64,000 bases of DNA, from NCBI GenBank assembly GCA_026390775.1, contig JAPLFF010000007.1, positions 1,302,001 to 1,366,000 of the forward strand, written 5' to 3'. The position numbers were made by a program, and so were the translations under genes. Positions 44,832 to 53,433 of this stretch are shown here, piece after piece (within the stretch, counting starts at the first letter, position 1; every line of letters begins with the position of its first letter). Below the pieces are notes generated by a model. That model saw nothing but the letters and a program-made list of their open reading frames with translations, made no database searches and had not been told where the DNA came from. Source of the stretch: Ignavibacteriales bacterium (lineage in GTDB: Bacteria > Bacteroidota > Ignavibacteria > Ignavibacteriales > Melioribacteraceae).

Positions 44832-45581
44832 ATGAATGACGCAATAAAAATAAGAATACTTCAGGGCGATCCAATAGTTCACGATGTAAGAAATGTATCT
44901 CTGCCAGAACTATTTCGCGGATTACCAACCATAGAAGACAAAGCTTGTCCCGATGGCTGTAATAAATGCGTAGAAGTCTGTCCAACAAATGCAATCAAAT
45001 TAAACCCGGTAAGTATTGATTTGGGTTTGTGTGTCTTTTGTCCGTTATGTGAAGAAACTTGTCCCGAAAAAATAATTCACTTTACAAACAACTATCATTT
45101 AGCGGTTGACAGAAAGGAAAAATTAGTTGTAACAAAAGAAACAAAAATTATTTCTCCGGAAAAGGCATCTGAGAAAATCAGAAAATATTTTGGTAAATCA
45201 TTAAAGCTGCGGCAAATATCTGCCGGCGGATGTAACGGTTGTGAGCTTGAGCTGAATGCACTTAGTAACGTTAACTTTGATATGGGCAGATATGGAATTG
45301 AATTTGTTGCCTCGCCGCGTCATGCCGACGGGGTAGTAATTACCGGGCCACTTACGCAAAATATGGCAAAGGCTACAAAGATTTGTTGTGAGGCAGTCCC
45401 AAATCCAAAAATAATAATTCTTTTTGGCGCGTGTGCAATTTCGGGTGGCATATTTCAAAACTCATTGGAATTACAAAGAAAATTTCTCGAAGAAAATAAA
45501 ATAGACCTTTTCATTCCCGGCTGTCCGCCGCACCCCCTTACTTTTATAAATGGTTTGCTGGATTGGTTGGATAAAATTTGA
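44832..45581 (+). CDS. Fused ferredoxin (HyfH) and small subunit (HyfI/NuoB-like)
   Basis: The 249-residue protein joins two modules. Residues 39-77 carry two [4Fe-4S] motifs: C39, C43, C46, C50 and C67, C70, C73, C77. Residues about 125-249 are a NuoB/HyfI-like small subunit with C134, C137 (GGCNGCELE), C201 (GACAISGG) and C231 (PGCPPHP) to bind the proximal cluster. Separate hyfH and hyfI genes are usual, so the fusion is uncommon. It feeds electrons toward the subunit G interface. An ATG 51 bases after the hyfG stop is the start. Confidence 0.88.
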   Translation: MNDAIKIRILQGDPIVHDVRNVSLPELFRGLPTIEDKACPDGCNKCVEVCPTNAIKLNPVSIDLGLCVFCPLCEETCPEKIIHFTNNYHLAVDRKEKLVVTKETKIISPEKASEKIRKYFGKSLKLRQISAGGCNGCELELNALSNVNFDMGRYGIEFVASPRHADGVVITGPLTQNMAKATKICCEAVPNPKIIILFGACAISGGIFQNSLELQRKFLEENKIDLFIPGCPPHPLTFINGLLDWLDKI

Positions 45582-45703
45582 AAATTTGTATCCAAGCAAT
45601 CAAACTTGTTTTAATTTTCCCTTCAGCAAATTTCAAAATATAGTTTTAACTTAGAGCTACGGATTCAATAATTAGTCAAACTACAATTAAACCCGGGTTG
45701 CAA

Positions 45704-47008
45704 ATGGCTGAAACTGCAGAAGCAAAAAAATCAATGTTCCGCTCCTTCCCCAAAAACTTCTGGACAGTAATTACAATGGAATTTTTCGAACGCGGTTCTT
45801 ATTACGGTGTAAGATCTATTCTTTCGGTTTATCTTGTTCTAAGTGTTGCTGAAGGCGGTTTGGGTTTTTCTAAAGAAAGTGTCGGAGTAATTACAAGCAC
45901 GTTCCAGCCGCTGCTCTATTTACTTCCAATCGTTGCCGGGGCAATTGCAGACCGTTTCGGTTACCGTGCAACATTAGTTTTTGCTTTCGCTGTTATGAGT
46001 CTAGGTTATCTGCTCACCGGATTTATGACTTCTTATTCTCTCGTCTTTGCAAGTTTGATCTTTATGGTTGTAGGAGCCGGAACATTTAAACCGATCATCT
46101 CCGGAACGATTGCACGTGTTACTGATAAATCTAATTCCACTTTAGCATTCGGAATTTATTATTGGTCTATTAATCTCGGCGCATTCATCTTTCCGTTAAT
46201 ACTTGTGCCGATGTTAAAACAAATTTCTTACTCGTATGTTTTTGTTATGGCTGCAGTAGGAACGGGCTGGCTTCTTCTTTTTAATCTTCTTGTTTATAAA
46301 GAACCAAGCAAACCGGCAAATTCAAAACCGCTCTCTCAAGTATTAACTGAAGCGGCGCTTGTTCTGAAAGATTTCAGATTCATTTTGATGATCGTAATCT
46401 ATTCCGGCTTCTGGATTTTATATTTCCAGCAGTTCGATTCTGTCCTCTGGTATTTCAAAGATTATGTAGATAAAACTCCGATCAACAATTTTGTTAATTC
46501 TATTCTGGGTTTATTCGTTTCAAATCCAAATTGGAAATTTGATGTTGAACATGTAACCGTTATTAATGCGGGCACGATAATCCTTCTTCAACTTCTCATT
46601 TCAAAAATTGTGAAGAACACAAAAGCGCTGCCTACAATGATCACCGGAATCGTTTTAGGAACTATTGGCATTGCAATACTTGCAATATCAACTCATCCGT
46701 TCGTTTTCATTGCGGGTATTTTTATTTTTTCCATCGGTGAAATGACGGCTCATCCAAAGTTTATAAGTTATGTTGGATTGATTGCACCGGAAGATAAGAA
46801 AGCACTTTATCTCGGCTATTCATTTTTATATGGAGTGATAGGAAGCGGAATCGGCGGAATACTCGGCGCAAAGTTGTATGTTCATTTTGTAGATAATTTG
46901 CATAATCCAACTATACTATGGTTAGTTTTTGCTTCGATTGGTGTTGCTACAATTATTGGATTACTTTTGTTTAATAAATTTCTTGCACCTAAAACGGTTG
47001 ATGCTTAA
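45704..47008 (+). CDS. POT family proton-dependent oligopeptide transporter
   Basis: The start is ATG 45704; a TTG two codons upstream is less likely. The 434-residue protein has about 12-14 helices. The E-x-x-E-R-x-Y-Y-G signature is visible in MEFFERGSYYG, which is required for proton coupling and peptide binding, and GTFKPIISGTIARVTD is a family loop. It imports di- and tripeptides, matching the extracellular peptidases of this window. The next gene starts 2 bases after its stop, so they may be co-transcribed. Confidence 0.85.
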   Translation: MAETAEAKKSMFRSFPKNFWTVITMEFFERGSYYGVRSILSVYLVLSVAEGGLGFSKESVGVITSTFQPLLYLLPIVAGAIADRFGYRATLVFAFAVMSLGYLLTGFMTSYSLVFASLIFMVVGAGTFKPIISGTIARVTDKSNSTLAFGIYYWSINLGAFIFPLILVPMLKQISYSYVFVMAAVGTGWLLLFNLLVYKEPSKPANSKPLSQVLTEAALVLKDFRFILMIVIYSGFWILYFQQFDSVLWYFKDYVDKTPINNFVNSILGLFVSNPNWKFDVEHVTVINAGTIILLQLLISKIVKNTKALPTMITGIVLGTIGIAILAISTHPFVFIAGIFIFSIGEMTAHPKFISYVGLIAPEDKKALYLGYSFLYGVIGSGIGGILGAKLYVHFVDNLHNPTILWLVFASIGVATIIGLLLFNKFLAPKTVDA

Positions 47009-47010
47009 TC

Positions 47011-48711
47011 ATGAAAAGAAATAACATTAAAATATTTATCGCTTCTCTTCTTACTACTTACTTCTTACTACTTACTACTTATTCTTTCCCCCAGCAGGAA
47101 AATGTTCCGATTGATCATCAAGTCTATATATTTCTTAAAGAGATGAAGGTTAAAAACTTGCCTGTAAATATTCACGATGACAGCCCGAACATGTCGCGTG
47201 CAGAAATAAGAAAAAATCTAGAATGCATTGATTCCTTATCAAATGGTTTAAGCGTTACCGAGAAAAAAATACTCAAGAAATTTCAAAATGAATTTTATGA
47301 TGACTTAGCTGACAGCACAAACACATATCAGCTTTTTGGAGAACAAGCCGGATTTTCAAAAAGCGGAACTGATTTTATCTCCGATAAAATGAGATACGTT
47401 TATGCGTTCCGTAATGACGACGTAAATTTTTATTTGAATGTTCTCGGTAGAGCAATATACGGACAAAGTTTCAAACCGAAAATTACAAATGCAGAGTTGT
47501 ACGATATCGGTTTCCGTTTCAGAGGAACTTTGTTCGATAAACTCGGTTACAGTTTAACTGTTCAAAAGGGCGGGGTAAGCGGGTCGCAAGATTTTGCGCC
47601 AATACTTGATCCGCGTCTTAAATATAATTTCAAATATATTGAGAATATTGAAAATATCAGCAACTATGATTTTACGGAAGGTTACTTGCGTTATTATTCC
47701 GAACCCGTAAAAGATATGTCGCTTGCGTTCCAGATCGGACGAGAGAAAATCAAATTAGGTTATGGTTACGAAAGTAAATTTGTTTTATCAGGAGATCATC
47801 CCTTGCTCGATTTTTTTAGAATTAATTTTAATTACGGAATTTTTAGTTTTACTTCTCTTCATGCTTCAACTGTCGGTGAGTTTAGCGCAGACCGTTCTAA
47901 AGATTTTACAAAGTTAATTGCGTTGAACCGATTCAAACTTCACTTCAAAAATCTTTTAGATTTTGGGCTGGGCGAAGGTGTGATCTATTCCGGAAGAGGA
48001 TTAGACTTAGCTTACTTAAATCCTCTTGCGTTCTACAAATTTGAAGAGATGTCTCTGCAGGACAGAGATAACGGAGTTCTCTGGCTGGACTTGCAGACAA
48101 ATTGTTTCAAGAATTTGGAATTTCAGTTTACATTTTTCTTAGACGACGATCCGTTAGGCAATTTGCAAGACCTTTCTAATTATATAAATAAAACCGGATA
48201 TCAGATTGGTGCGTTTTGGTATTCACCTTTTTCTATAGACGATCTCTCTCTTGTTTTTGAGTATACTAGAATTCGACCGTATGTTTATTCCCATGATAAT
48301 CCCAAAGACACTTATACTGCATTCGGTCAATTACTCGGTCACCATATCGGTCCGAACTCGGATGAAATTTTTATGCGTATTGCATATAATTTTAATGAGA
48401 AGATCAGGTTTAATTTTGATTACCAATACATTCGTCACGGACAAAACATTTACGATTCGCAAGGGAATTTGGTTTTTAATGCGGGAGGAGATGCCTTTGT
48501 TGCTCATCGGGATATTGTTGATCCTATACACATTGAATTTTTGGACGGCGAAAGGATAAATCAAAATATTTTTACTTTTAATGTTAGATATGAACCGTTC
48601 CGCAATTTTATTTTTGATTTTTTCTACCGTGAGACCATGAATAAAAATATTTCACGGGAGATATCAACTAATTCCAATTATGGTTATTTGAAGTTGACCT
48701 TTGAGTTGTAG
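47011..48711 (+). CDS. Outer-membrane beta-barrel, Wzi/capsule-assembly-like
   Basis: The 566-residue protein begins MKRNNIKIFIASLLTTYFLL and its signal region contains LLTTYFLLLTTYSF, translated from tandem TTACTACTTAC repeats. After a short helical region (FLKEMKVKNLPVNIHDDSPNMSRAEIRKNL) come amphipathic strands of a large barrel, ending YLKLTFEL with a terminal hydrophobic residue. The pattern resembles Ignavibacteria proteins annotated as Wzi-like capsule-assembly barrels. The assignment is tentative; function not known. It lies 2 bases after the peptide transporter gene. Confidence 0.65.
   Translation: MKRNNIKIFIASLLTTYFLLLTTYSFPQQENVPIDHQVYIFLKEMKVKNLPVNIHDDSPNMSRAEIRKNLECIDSLSNGLSVTEKKILKKFQNEFYDDLADSTNTYQLFGEQAGFSKSGTDFISDKMRYVYAFRNDDVNFYLNVLGRAIYGQSFKPKITNAELYDIGFRFRGTLFDKLGYSLTVQKGGVSGSQDFAPILDPRLKYNFKYIENIENISNYDFTEGYLRYYSEPVKDMSLAFQIGREKIKLGYGYESKFVLSGDHPLLDFFRINFNYGIFSFTSLHASTVGEFSADRSKDFTKLIALNRFKLHFKNLLDFGLGEGVIYSGRGLDLAYLNPLAFYKFEEMSLQDRDNGVLWLDLQTNCFKNLEFQFTFFLDDDPLGNLQDLSNYINKTGYQIGAFWYSPFSIDDLSLVFEYTRIRPYVYSHDNPKDTYTAFGQLLGHHIGPNSDEIFMRIAYNFNEKIRFNFDYQYIRHGQNIYDSQGNLVFNAGGDAFVAHRDIVDPIHIEFLDGERINQNIFTFNVRYEPFRNFIFDFFYRETMNKNISREISTNSNYGYLKLTFEL
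47047..47083 (+). repeat. Tandem TTACTACTTAC-type repeats in a signal peptide
   Basis: Imperfect TTCTTACTACTTAC units recur at 47047-47083 and encode the leucine, threonine and tyrosine-rich core of the barrel protein's signal peptide. Confidence 0.6.
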
Positions 48712-48740
48712 TTTTGTAGGAATTTTTGTTTGCCTGACCT

Positions 48741-48779
48741 TTGCGTAAGAATTCTTTAATTAAAATTCTAATTTCGCAA
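48741..48779. other. Intergenic hairpin after the Wzi-like gene
   Basis: TTGCG/CGCAA and AGAATT/AATTCT pair in nested order (48741-48779) after the Wzi-like gene. No T-run follows, so it is not a standard terminator. The rest of the 267-base gap to 48979 holds nothing I recognise. Confidence 0.4.
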
Positions 48780-48978
48780 GACTTGTAGCGATGATGAAAT
48801 GTAATTTGTTATTAAAACTAATTTGAGAATGTAATAGTAAAAGTTGTTCCTTTCATATTTACTTTCCTTTCTCAGCGGCTGAAAATACTAGGTGTATTTA
48901 AAACAAGAAATGCTTTTATGATAAACAACTTTCAAATTCAAAAACGGTTTGAAAGTAGAATATTTTATATAGAAGTAT

Positions 48979-51429
48979 TTAATCTGCCGGTAATGAAAAT
49001 ATAAATTTGCTGCCTTTGCCTAATTCGCTTTCAACATTAATAGTACCACCGTTCTTTTCGATAAATTCTTTGCAGAGAATTAAACCTAAACCGGTTCCGG
49101 CTTCATTTTCTGTTCCCGAAGTAGAATGAGTGGCATCAAGCTTAAACAAATTTTTTCTAACGGATTCACTCATTCCAACGCCGGTATCTGAAACAATAAT
49201 TTCAATAAAACCATTTTGTTTGACTGCAATAATTTCAACTTTGCCGCCCTTTTCGGTAAACTTAAGAGCATTCGTTAGCAAATTCCGGATAATGGTGTTG
49301 AGCATATCTTCATCTGCCAAAACAGAAATGTCTTCGGGAATATTACTATTGATCCCGATCTGCTTTCTTTCAGCAGAAGCTTTAAGTAATTCCGTATTAC
49401 CATGAACGATGTTGTAAAGATTTAATTTTAGCGGACTGAACTCTATGCGTCCGGTCTGTGAGCGTGACCATTGCAATAAGTTCTGAAGAAGACTATGTGA
49501 AATTTCTGCGGATTTTTTCATTTCGTCTATATAGAAAAGACGTTCTTCATCACTAAGGTCGGCATAATCCGTATGAAGTAAATCTGAGAAGCCAAGAATT
49601 GTAATAAACGGGTTCTTAAGATCATGTGCTATGATTGAGAAAAATTTATCTTTTGTAGAATTTAGTTGTTTCAATTCCTCTGTATATTTTTTAACTGCAT
49701 CAGAATTTCTTTTTCTTTCAATTACCTGAGCAATCTGTTCTGCAACGAATATTAACAATTGCATTTCGTCTTCACCGTATGCTTTTTCATTTTCATAATC
49801 TTGAACAACCAAAACACCTATGGTTTTTCCGCTAAGCTTTAGAGGTACACCTAACCAAATTGCAGAAGGCGCACCGATCAATTCAGTCTCGCCGGTTTTT
49901 CTAAGTTCTAAATCTCTCTGTGGAGTAATGAGACAAGCTTCGCCTTTCCGTAAAATATATTCGGTTAAACCTTTACCGGGTTTTTTCGGAGGTTGAGGCG
50001 GATCAAATTCATCAACAAAATATGGAAAGGAAATCATATCAGCTTTTTCATCGTAAAGAGCTATATAAATATTTTTCACAGACATCAATTTGCCAATCTC
50101 TTCGTGGATTCTTTTATAAAGAGTATACATATCGGAAGCTGTGTAAGCGGCTTCAGAAATTTCGAAGAGAGCATTCCTAATTTTATCTGCGCGCATTTTC
50201 TCTGTAAGATCTCGCATCGTTGCTTGAATAAGCTCTTTACCGCCGATAATAATTGCTTTTAGTGAAATCTCACAGTCAATCAGAGTTCCGTTTGGCCTTT
50301 TGTGCTGCCAATAGAAACGCTGAGGATCTCCATTGAAAGCCTTGCTAATTTTATCAATGGCAGATTCATAAGAATTACGTCCGTCGGGTTGAACTTCCGG
50401 GGAAAAATCGGATGGCGGATGACCGACAATAAAACTTCGATCACATTTAAAAATATCCAATACAGCTTGATTACAATCAAGTATAATATTTTCGGAAGTG
50501 AAAAACATTCCTTCATCTGAACTTTCAAAGAGTGAGCGGTATAACAGTTCGCTTTCTTTTACTGAATCTTGACCCTCTTTTATTTGAGTTATATCCCGCG
50601 ATATTCCAAACGTTCCAATAATTTTCCCATTCGAATCGTTAAGCGGCATTTTAGTTGTAGATGCCCAAGTTGTTCTTCCATCGGGCCAGTCTTCTCTTTC
50701 TTCCTTAGCAATAATTGGTCTACCGGTTTTAATAATTTGTTGTTCATCTGCAAAAGCATTAAAAGTATGTTCAGAACCGAATGAATCAGCGTCTGTTTTT
50801 CCAATCAGTAATTCCGGTTTTGATACTCCTTGTTTCATTGCACATGCTTTGTTTATTTTAATAAACCTGCTGTTCAAATCCTTGAAGTATATGCTGTCCG
50901 GAATATTATCTAAGAGTGTTACCAACAAATTTTGTTGGGATAAAAGATTCTCTATTGCTTGTTTATGTTCTGAAAGATCTTCAACTAGTGCAATAAAATG
51001 TTTTACATCGCTTTTGTTATTATCAACTTGAGATACAGTTAATTTTCCGTGTTTGACTTTCCCATCTTTTGTGATGTATCTTTTTTCAATCTTATAGCTC
51101 TTTCGTTTCCCAGCAATGATTTCATTGAATAATTTTTGATCGGTTTTATAATCGTGAGGATGAGTTATATCTTTGATTGTTAAATTTAGGAGTTCCTTTT
51201 CAGAATACCCGAGCATTTTAACGAGTGTTGAATTAACACGTAACAATTTGCCTTGGAAATTTCCTAATACAATTCCAAATTCAGCATTTTTAAAAATCGC
51301 TTCAAATAAAACATTGTTCTCATCTATATTTTTTTTGTCTGAAGGTTTCAAAGTTGATTTTTGGATGGATCTATTTTTTTTCTTGAGTTTACTTTTTTCT
51401 TTTTGCACTTCATTTCTTTTGTTTAACAT
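48979..51429 (-). CDS. Soluble sensor histidine kinase with three PAS and a GAF domain
   Basis: The start is ATG 51429 behind AAGGA; a TTG five codons earlier is unlikely. The 816-residue protein lacks transmembrane segments. Order: a lysine-rich N-terminus, PAS 1 (about 45-160), PAS 2 (170-285), PAS 3 (295-410), GAF (425-590), HisKA with phospho-acceptor His in FFSIIAHDLKNP, and HATPase with N box NTIIRNLLTNALKF, DTGVGM and GTGLGL. Its partner regulator is not nearby, so the signal and target are unknown. The GAF domain could bind a cyclic nucleotide or heme. Confidence 0.92.
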   Translation of the reverse strand: MLNKRNEVQKEKSKLKKKNRSIQKSTLKPSDKKNIDENNVLFEAIFKNAEFGIVLGNFQGKLLRVNSTLVKMLGYSEKELLNLTIKDITHPHDYKTDQKLFNEIIAGKRKSYKIEKRYITKDGKVKHGKLTVSQVDNNKSDVKHFIALVEDLSEHKQAIENLLSQQNLLVTLLDNIPDSIYFKDLNSRFIKINKACAMKQGVSKPELLIGKTDADSFGSEHTFNAFADEQQIIKTGRPIIAKEEREDWPDGRTTWASTTKMPLNDSNGKIIGTFGISRDITQIKEGQDSVKESELLYRSLFESSDEGMFFTSENIILDCNQAVLDIFKCDRSFIVGHPPSDFSPEVQPDGRNSYESAIDKISKAFNGDPQRFYWQHKRPNGTLIDCEISLKAIIIGGKELIQATMRDLTEKMRADKIRNALFEISEAAYTASDMYTLYKRIHEEIGKLMSVKNIYIALYDEKADMISFPYFVDEFDPPQPPKKPGKGLTEYILRKGEACLITPQRDLELRKTGETELIGAPSAIWLGVPLKLSGKTIGVLVVQDYENEKAYGEDEMQLLIFVAEQIAQVIERKRNSDAVKKYTEELKQLNSTKDKFFSIIAHDLKNPFITILGFSDLLHTDYADLSDEERLFYIDEMKKSAEISHSLLQNLLQWSRSQTGRIEFSPLKLNLYNIVHGNTELLKASAERKQIGINSNIPEDISVLADEDMLNTIIRNLLTNALKFTEKGGKVEIIAVKQNGFIEIIVSDTGVGMSESVRKNLFKLDATHSTSGTENEAGTGLGLILCKEFIEKNGGTINVESELGKGSKFIFSLPAD

Positions 51430-51582
51430 AATAATCCTTAACAATATTCGTTTTGAGGATTCATTACAATAGAAATATAAAGAATTCTCAGCAAATTAGA
51501 GAAACCTTTATTTATTAAGAGATTGTGTACTTATAGCGGCAAACGGCTTTGTAGTGGTAGTATTAAGTTAATTGTCTCATTA

Positions 51583-53418
51583 TTATTCTACAATCTTAAA
51601 AATCTCTGCACGTGTTCCGGCAATCTTTAACAATAAATCCGGGGCGAGGTTTATTTCTTCACCGCTTCTTAAATTAATAAGTTTCGATTTTTCCGAGATC
51701 ATATTTTTCATCATCTTCAAATTAACATTAGACACTGAATTGTTATTATTTACAACTATCATAATTTTTTCATTGGCGAGAGTTCGGAAGTAAACGTATA
51801 CATCATTTACCGGTGGGAAGTGTGTAAGTTTTCCTTCAGCAAGCGCAGGATATTTTTTACGAAGATGAATTAAGTCACGCAAAAAATTAAAGATTTCATT
51901 TTCGATTTTTGTTCTGCCGGCTGAAGTAAATGCATCGCGTTTATCGTTTGGAAATCCGCCGGGGAATGGAGCGCGTAATTTCCCGTCACCTTCCCCGCCG
52001 ACAATACCAATCTCCGATCCGTAAAATATTTGTGGAATACCCCTTGTTGTTAAAAGAATTGTATAAACAATTTGCGCCTTGGCAATATTTCCTTTTGCAT
52101 AGAACATTACACGTGTAAGATCATGGTTGTCGGCAAATGTAACCAAGTTGTCCGGATATTTATATAAAAAATCTTTTGCTAAAACGTTGAAAATATTATA
52201 AAGATTGTTCCGATCTTGTAAGTAACTGATTAGTACATCACGTAAAGCAAAATCTGTTAATGCCGGTAAATATGAATTAAAGCCTCTTGGTAAAAAAGTA
52301 TCTTTCTGGTAACCGGCAAGAAAATCTGTTTCACCTGTCATAACTTCACCAACTATATTGATAGTCGGAAATTCATCAAGCAATGTTTTACCCCATCGAG
52401 CCATAAATTTTTGATTGTTATATGGATATGTATCTTCACGAATGCCATCGAGACCGGAGTATTCGATCCACCAAATTGTATTTTGAATTATATAATTAGC
52501 AACAAACGGATTCTCTTGATTTAAATCGGGCATTGAATCAACAAACCATCCGCGCTCAACTTGTTTTATTGTTGTGCTGTCAGCATGAATATCCGTAAAA
52601 ATCATTTTATTGTGATTTGCATTGAGATGATTTTCTTTAGTTCCATTTGTCCAATTTTGTGTTGGCGGATTTTTCATCCAGACATGATCATCGCTAAAAT
52701 GATTTGAAACATGATCAAGAATTATTTTAATATCATGCTGGTGAGCTCCATCTACAAATTTTTTATAAAGATCGTTAGTTCCAAGCCGAGGATCAATTTT
52801 ATAAAAATCAGTTGCGGAATAACCGTGGTATGAACGAAAGGTGTTATTCTCTACAAGCGGAGTAGACCAAATTGTTGTTATACCAAGGTCTTTTAGATAA
52901 TCAAGTTTATCAATCATTCCCTGAATATCTCCACCGGCTCGATTCTGTCCCGGAATTTTACTCATATAATCTGAATATCCCGGAATGGAATCATTTGAGG
53001 GATCTCCATTCACGAATCGATCTGGCATGATCAAATAAATTATATCATCAGAAGAAAATCCTTGAAAACGTTTTTTATCTTTTTCTCTTTTAAGAATTGG
53101 AAATTTAACGGATGTTTTTTCATTCCCGCGTGATAGAGTTAATTCATAATCTTGTGGTATGATATCGTTTTTAATTTCTATATCTATGAAAGCGTAATCG
53201 GGATTTGCAATTTTATTCACACGAACAACTTTGATGTTTCTATTATTAAACTCAGCCGAAATGTTGTTAAGGTTTTCGCCGTAAACCATTAATTGAATTT
53301 TGTTTGTCTTCATTTCCGCCCACCAGTTGGGCGGTTCAATTTTATTAATAATAATTTCTTGAGCGGTGGCGTTAGTGGAAATTATTAACGCGGCGATAAT
53401 TAGAAAATATTTTTTCAT
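51583..53418 (-). CDS. Secreted GH13 alpha-amylase, cyclomaltodextrinase-like
   Basis: The 611-residue protein has a signal peptide (MKKYFLIIAALIISTNATAQ) and an N-terminal beta sandwich with PPNWWAEM, typical of cyclomaltodextrinase and neopullulanase. The TIM barrel has the GH13 triad: D329 in GIREDTY, E358 in VGEVMT and D433 in DNHDLTR. A C-terminal beta domain follows (530-611). It cleaves alpha-glucans in the periplasm and fits with the glycosidases at the other end of the window. The DUF5686 gene lies 15 bases upstream in the same direction, so the two are probably co-transcribed. Confidence 0.92.
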   Translation of the reverse strand: MKKYFLIIAALIISTNATAQEIIINKIEPPNWWAEMKTNKIQLMVYGENLNNISAEFNNRNIKVVRVNKIANPDYAFIDIEIKNDIIPQDYELTLSRGNEKTSVKFPILKREKDKKRFQGFSSDDIIYLIMPDRFVNGDPSNDSIPGYSDYMSKIPGQNRAGGDIQGMIDKLDYLKDLGITTIWSTPLVENNTFRSYHGYSATDFYKIDPRLGTNDLYKKFVDGAHQHDIKIILDHVSNHFSDDHVWMKNPPTQNWTNGTKENHLNANHNKMIFTDIHADSTTIKQVERGWFVDSMPDLNQENPFVANYIIQNTIWWIEYSGLDGIREDTYPYNNQKFMARWGKTLLDEFPTINIVGEVMTGETDFLAGYQKDTFLPRGFNSYLPALTDFALRDVLISYLQDRNNLYNIFNVLAKDFLYKYPDNLVTFADNHDLTRVMFYAKGNIAKAQIVYTILLTTRGIPQIFYGSEIGIVGGEGDGKLRAPFPGGFPNDKRDAFTSAGRTKIENEIFNFLRDLIHLRKKYPALAEGKLTHFPPVNDVYVYFRTLANEKIMIVVNNNNSVSNVNLKMMKNMISEKSKLINLRSGEEINLAPDLLLKIAGTRAEIFKIVE

Positions 53419-53433
53419 TTTTATCCTAAGCAG

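Noticed and set aside
52107-52118. Second TTACACGTGTAA palindrome as operator
   Set aside because: It encodes part of the conserved DLTRVMF segment of the GH13 active-site region, so coding constraint explains it.
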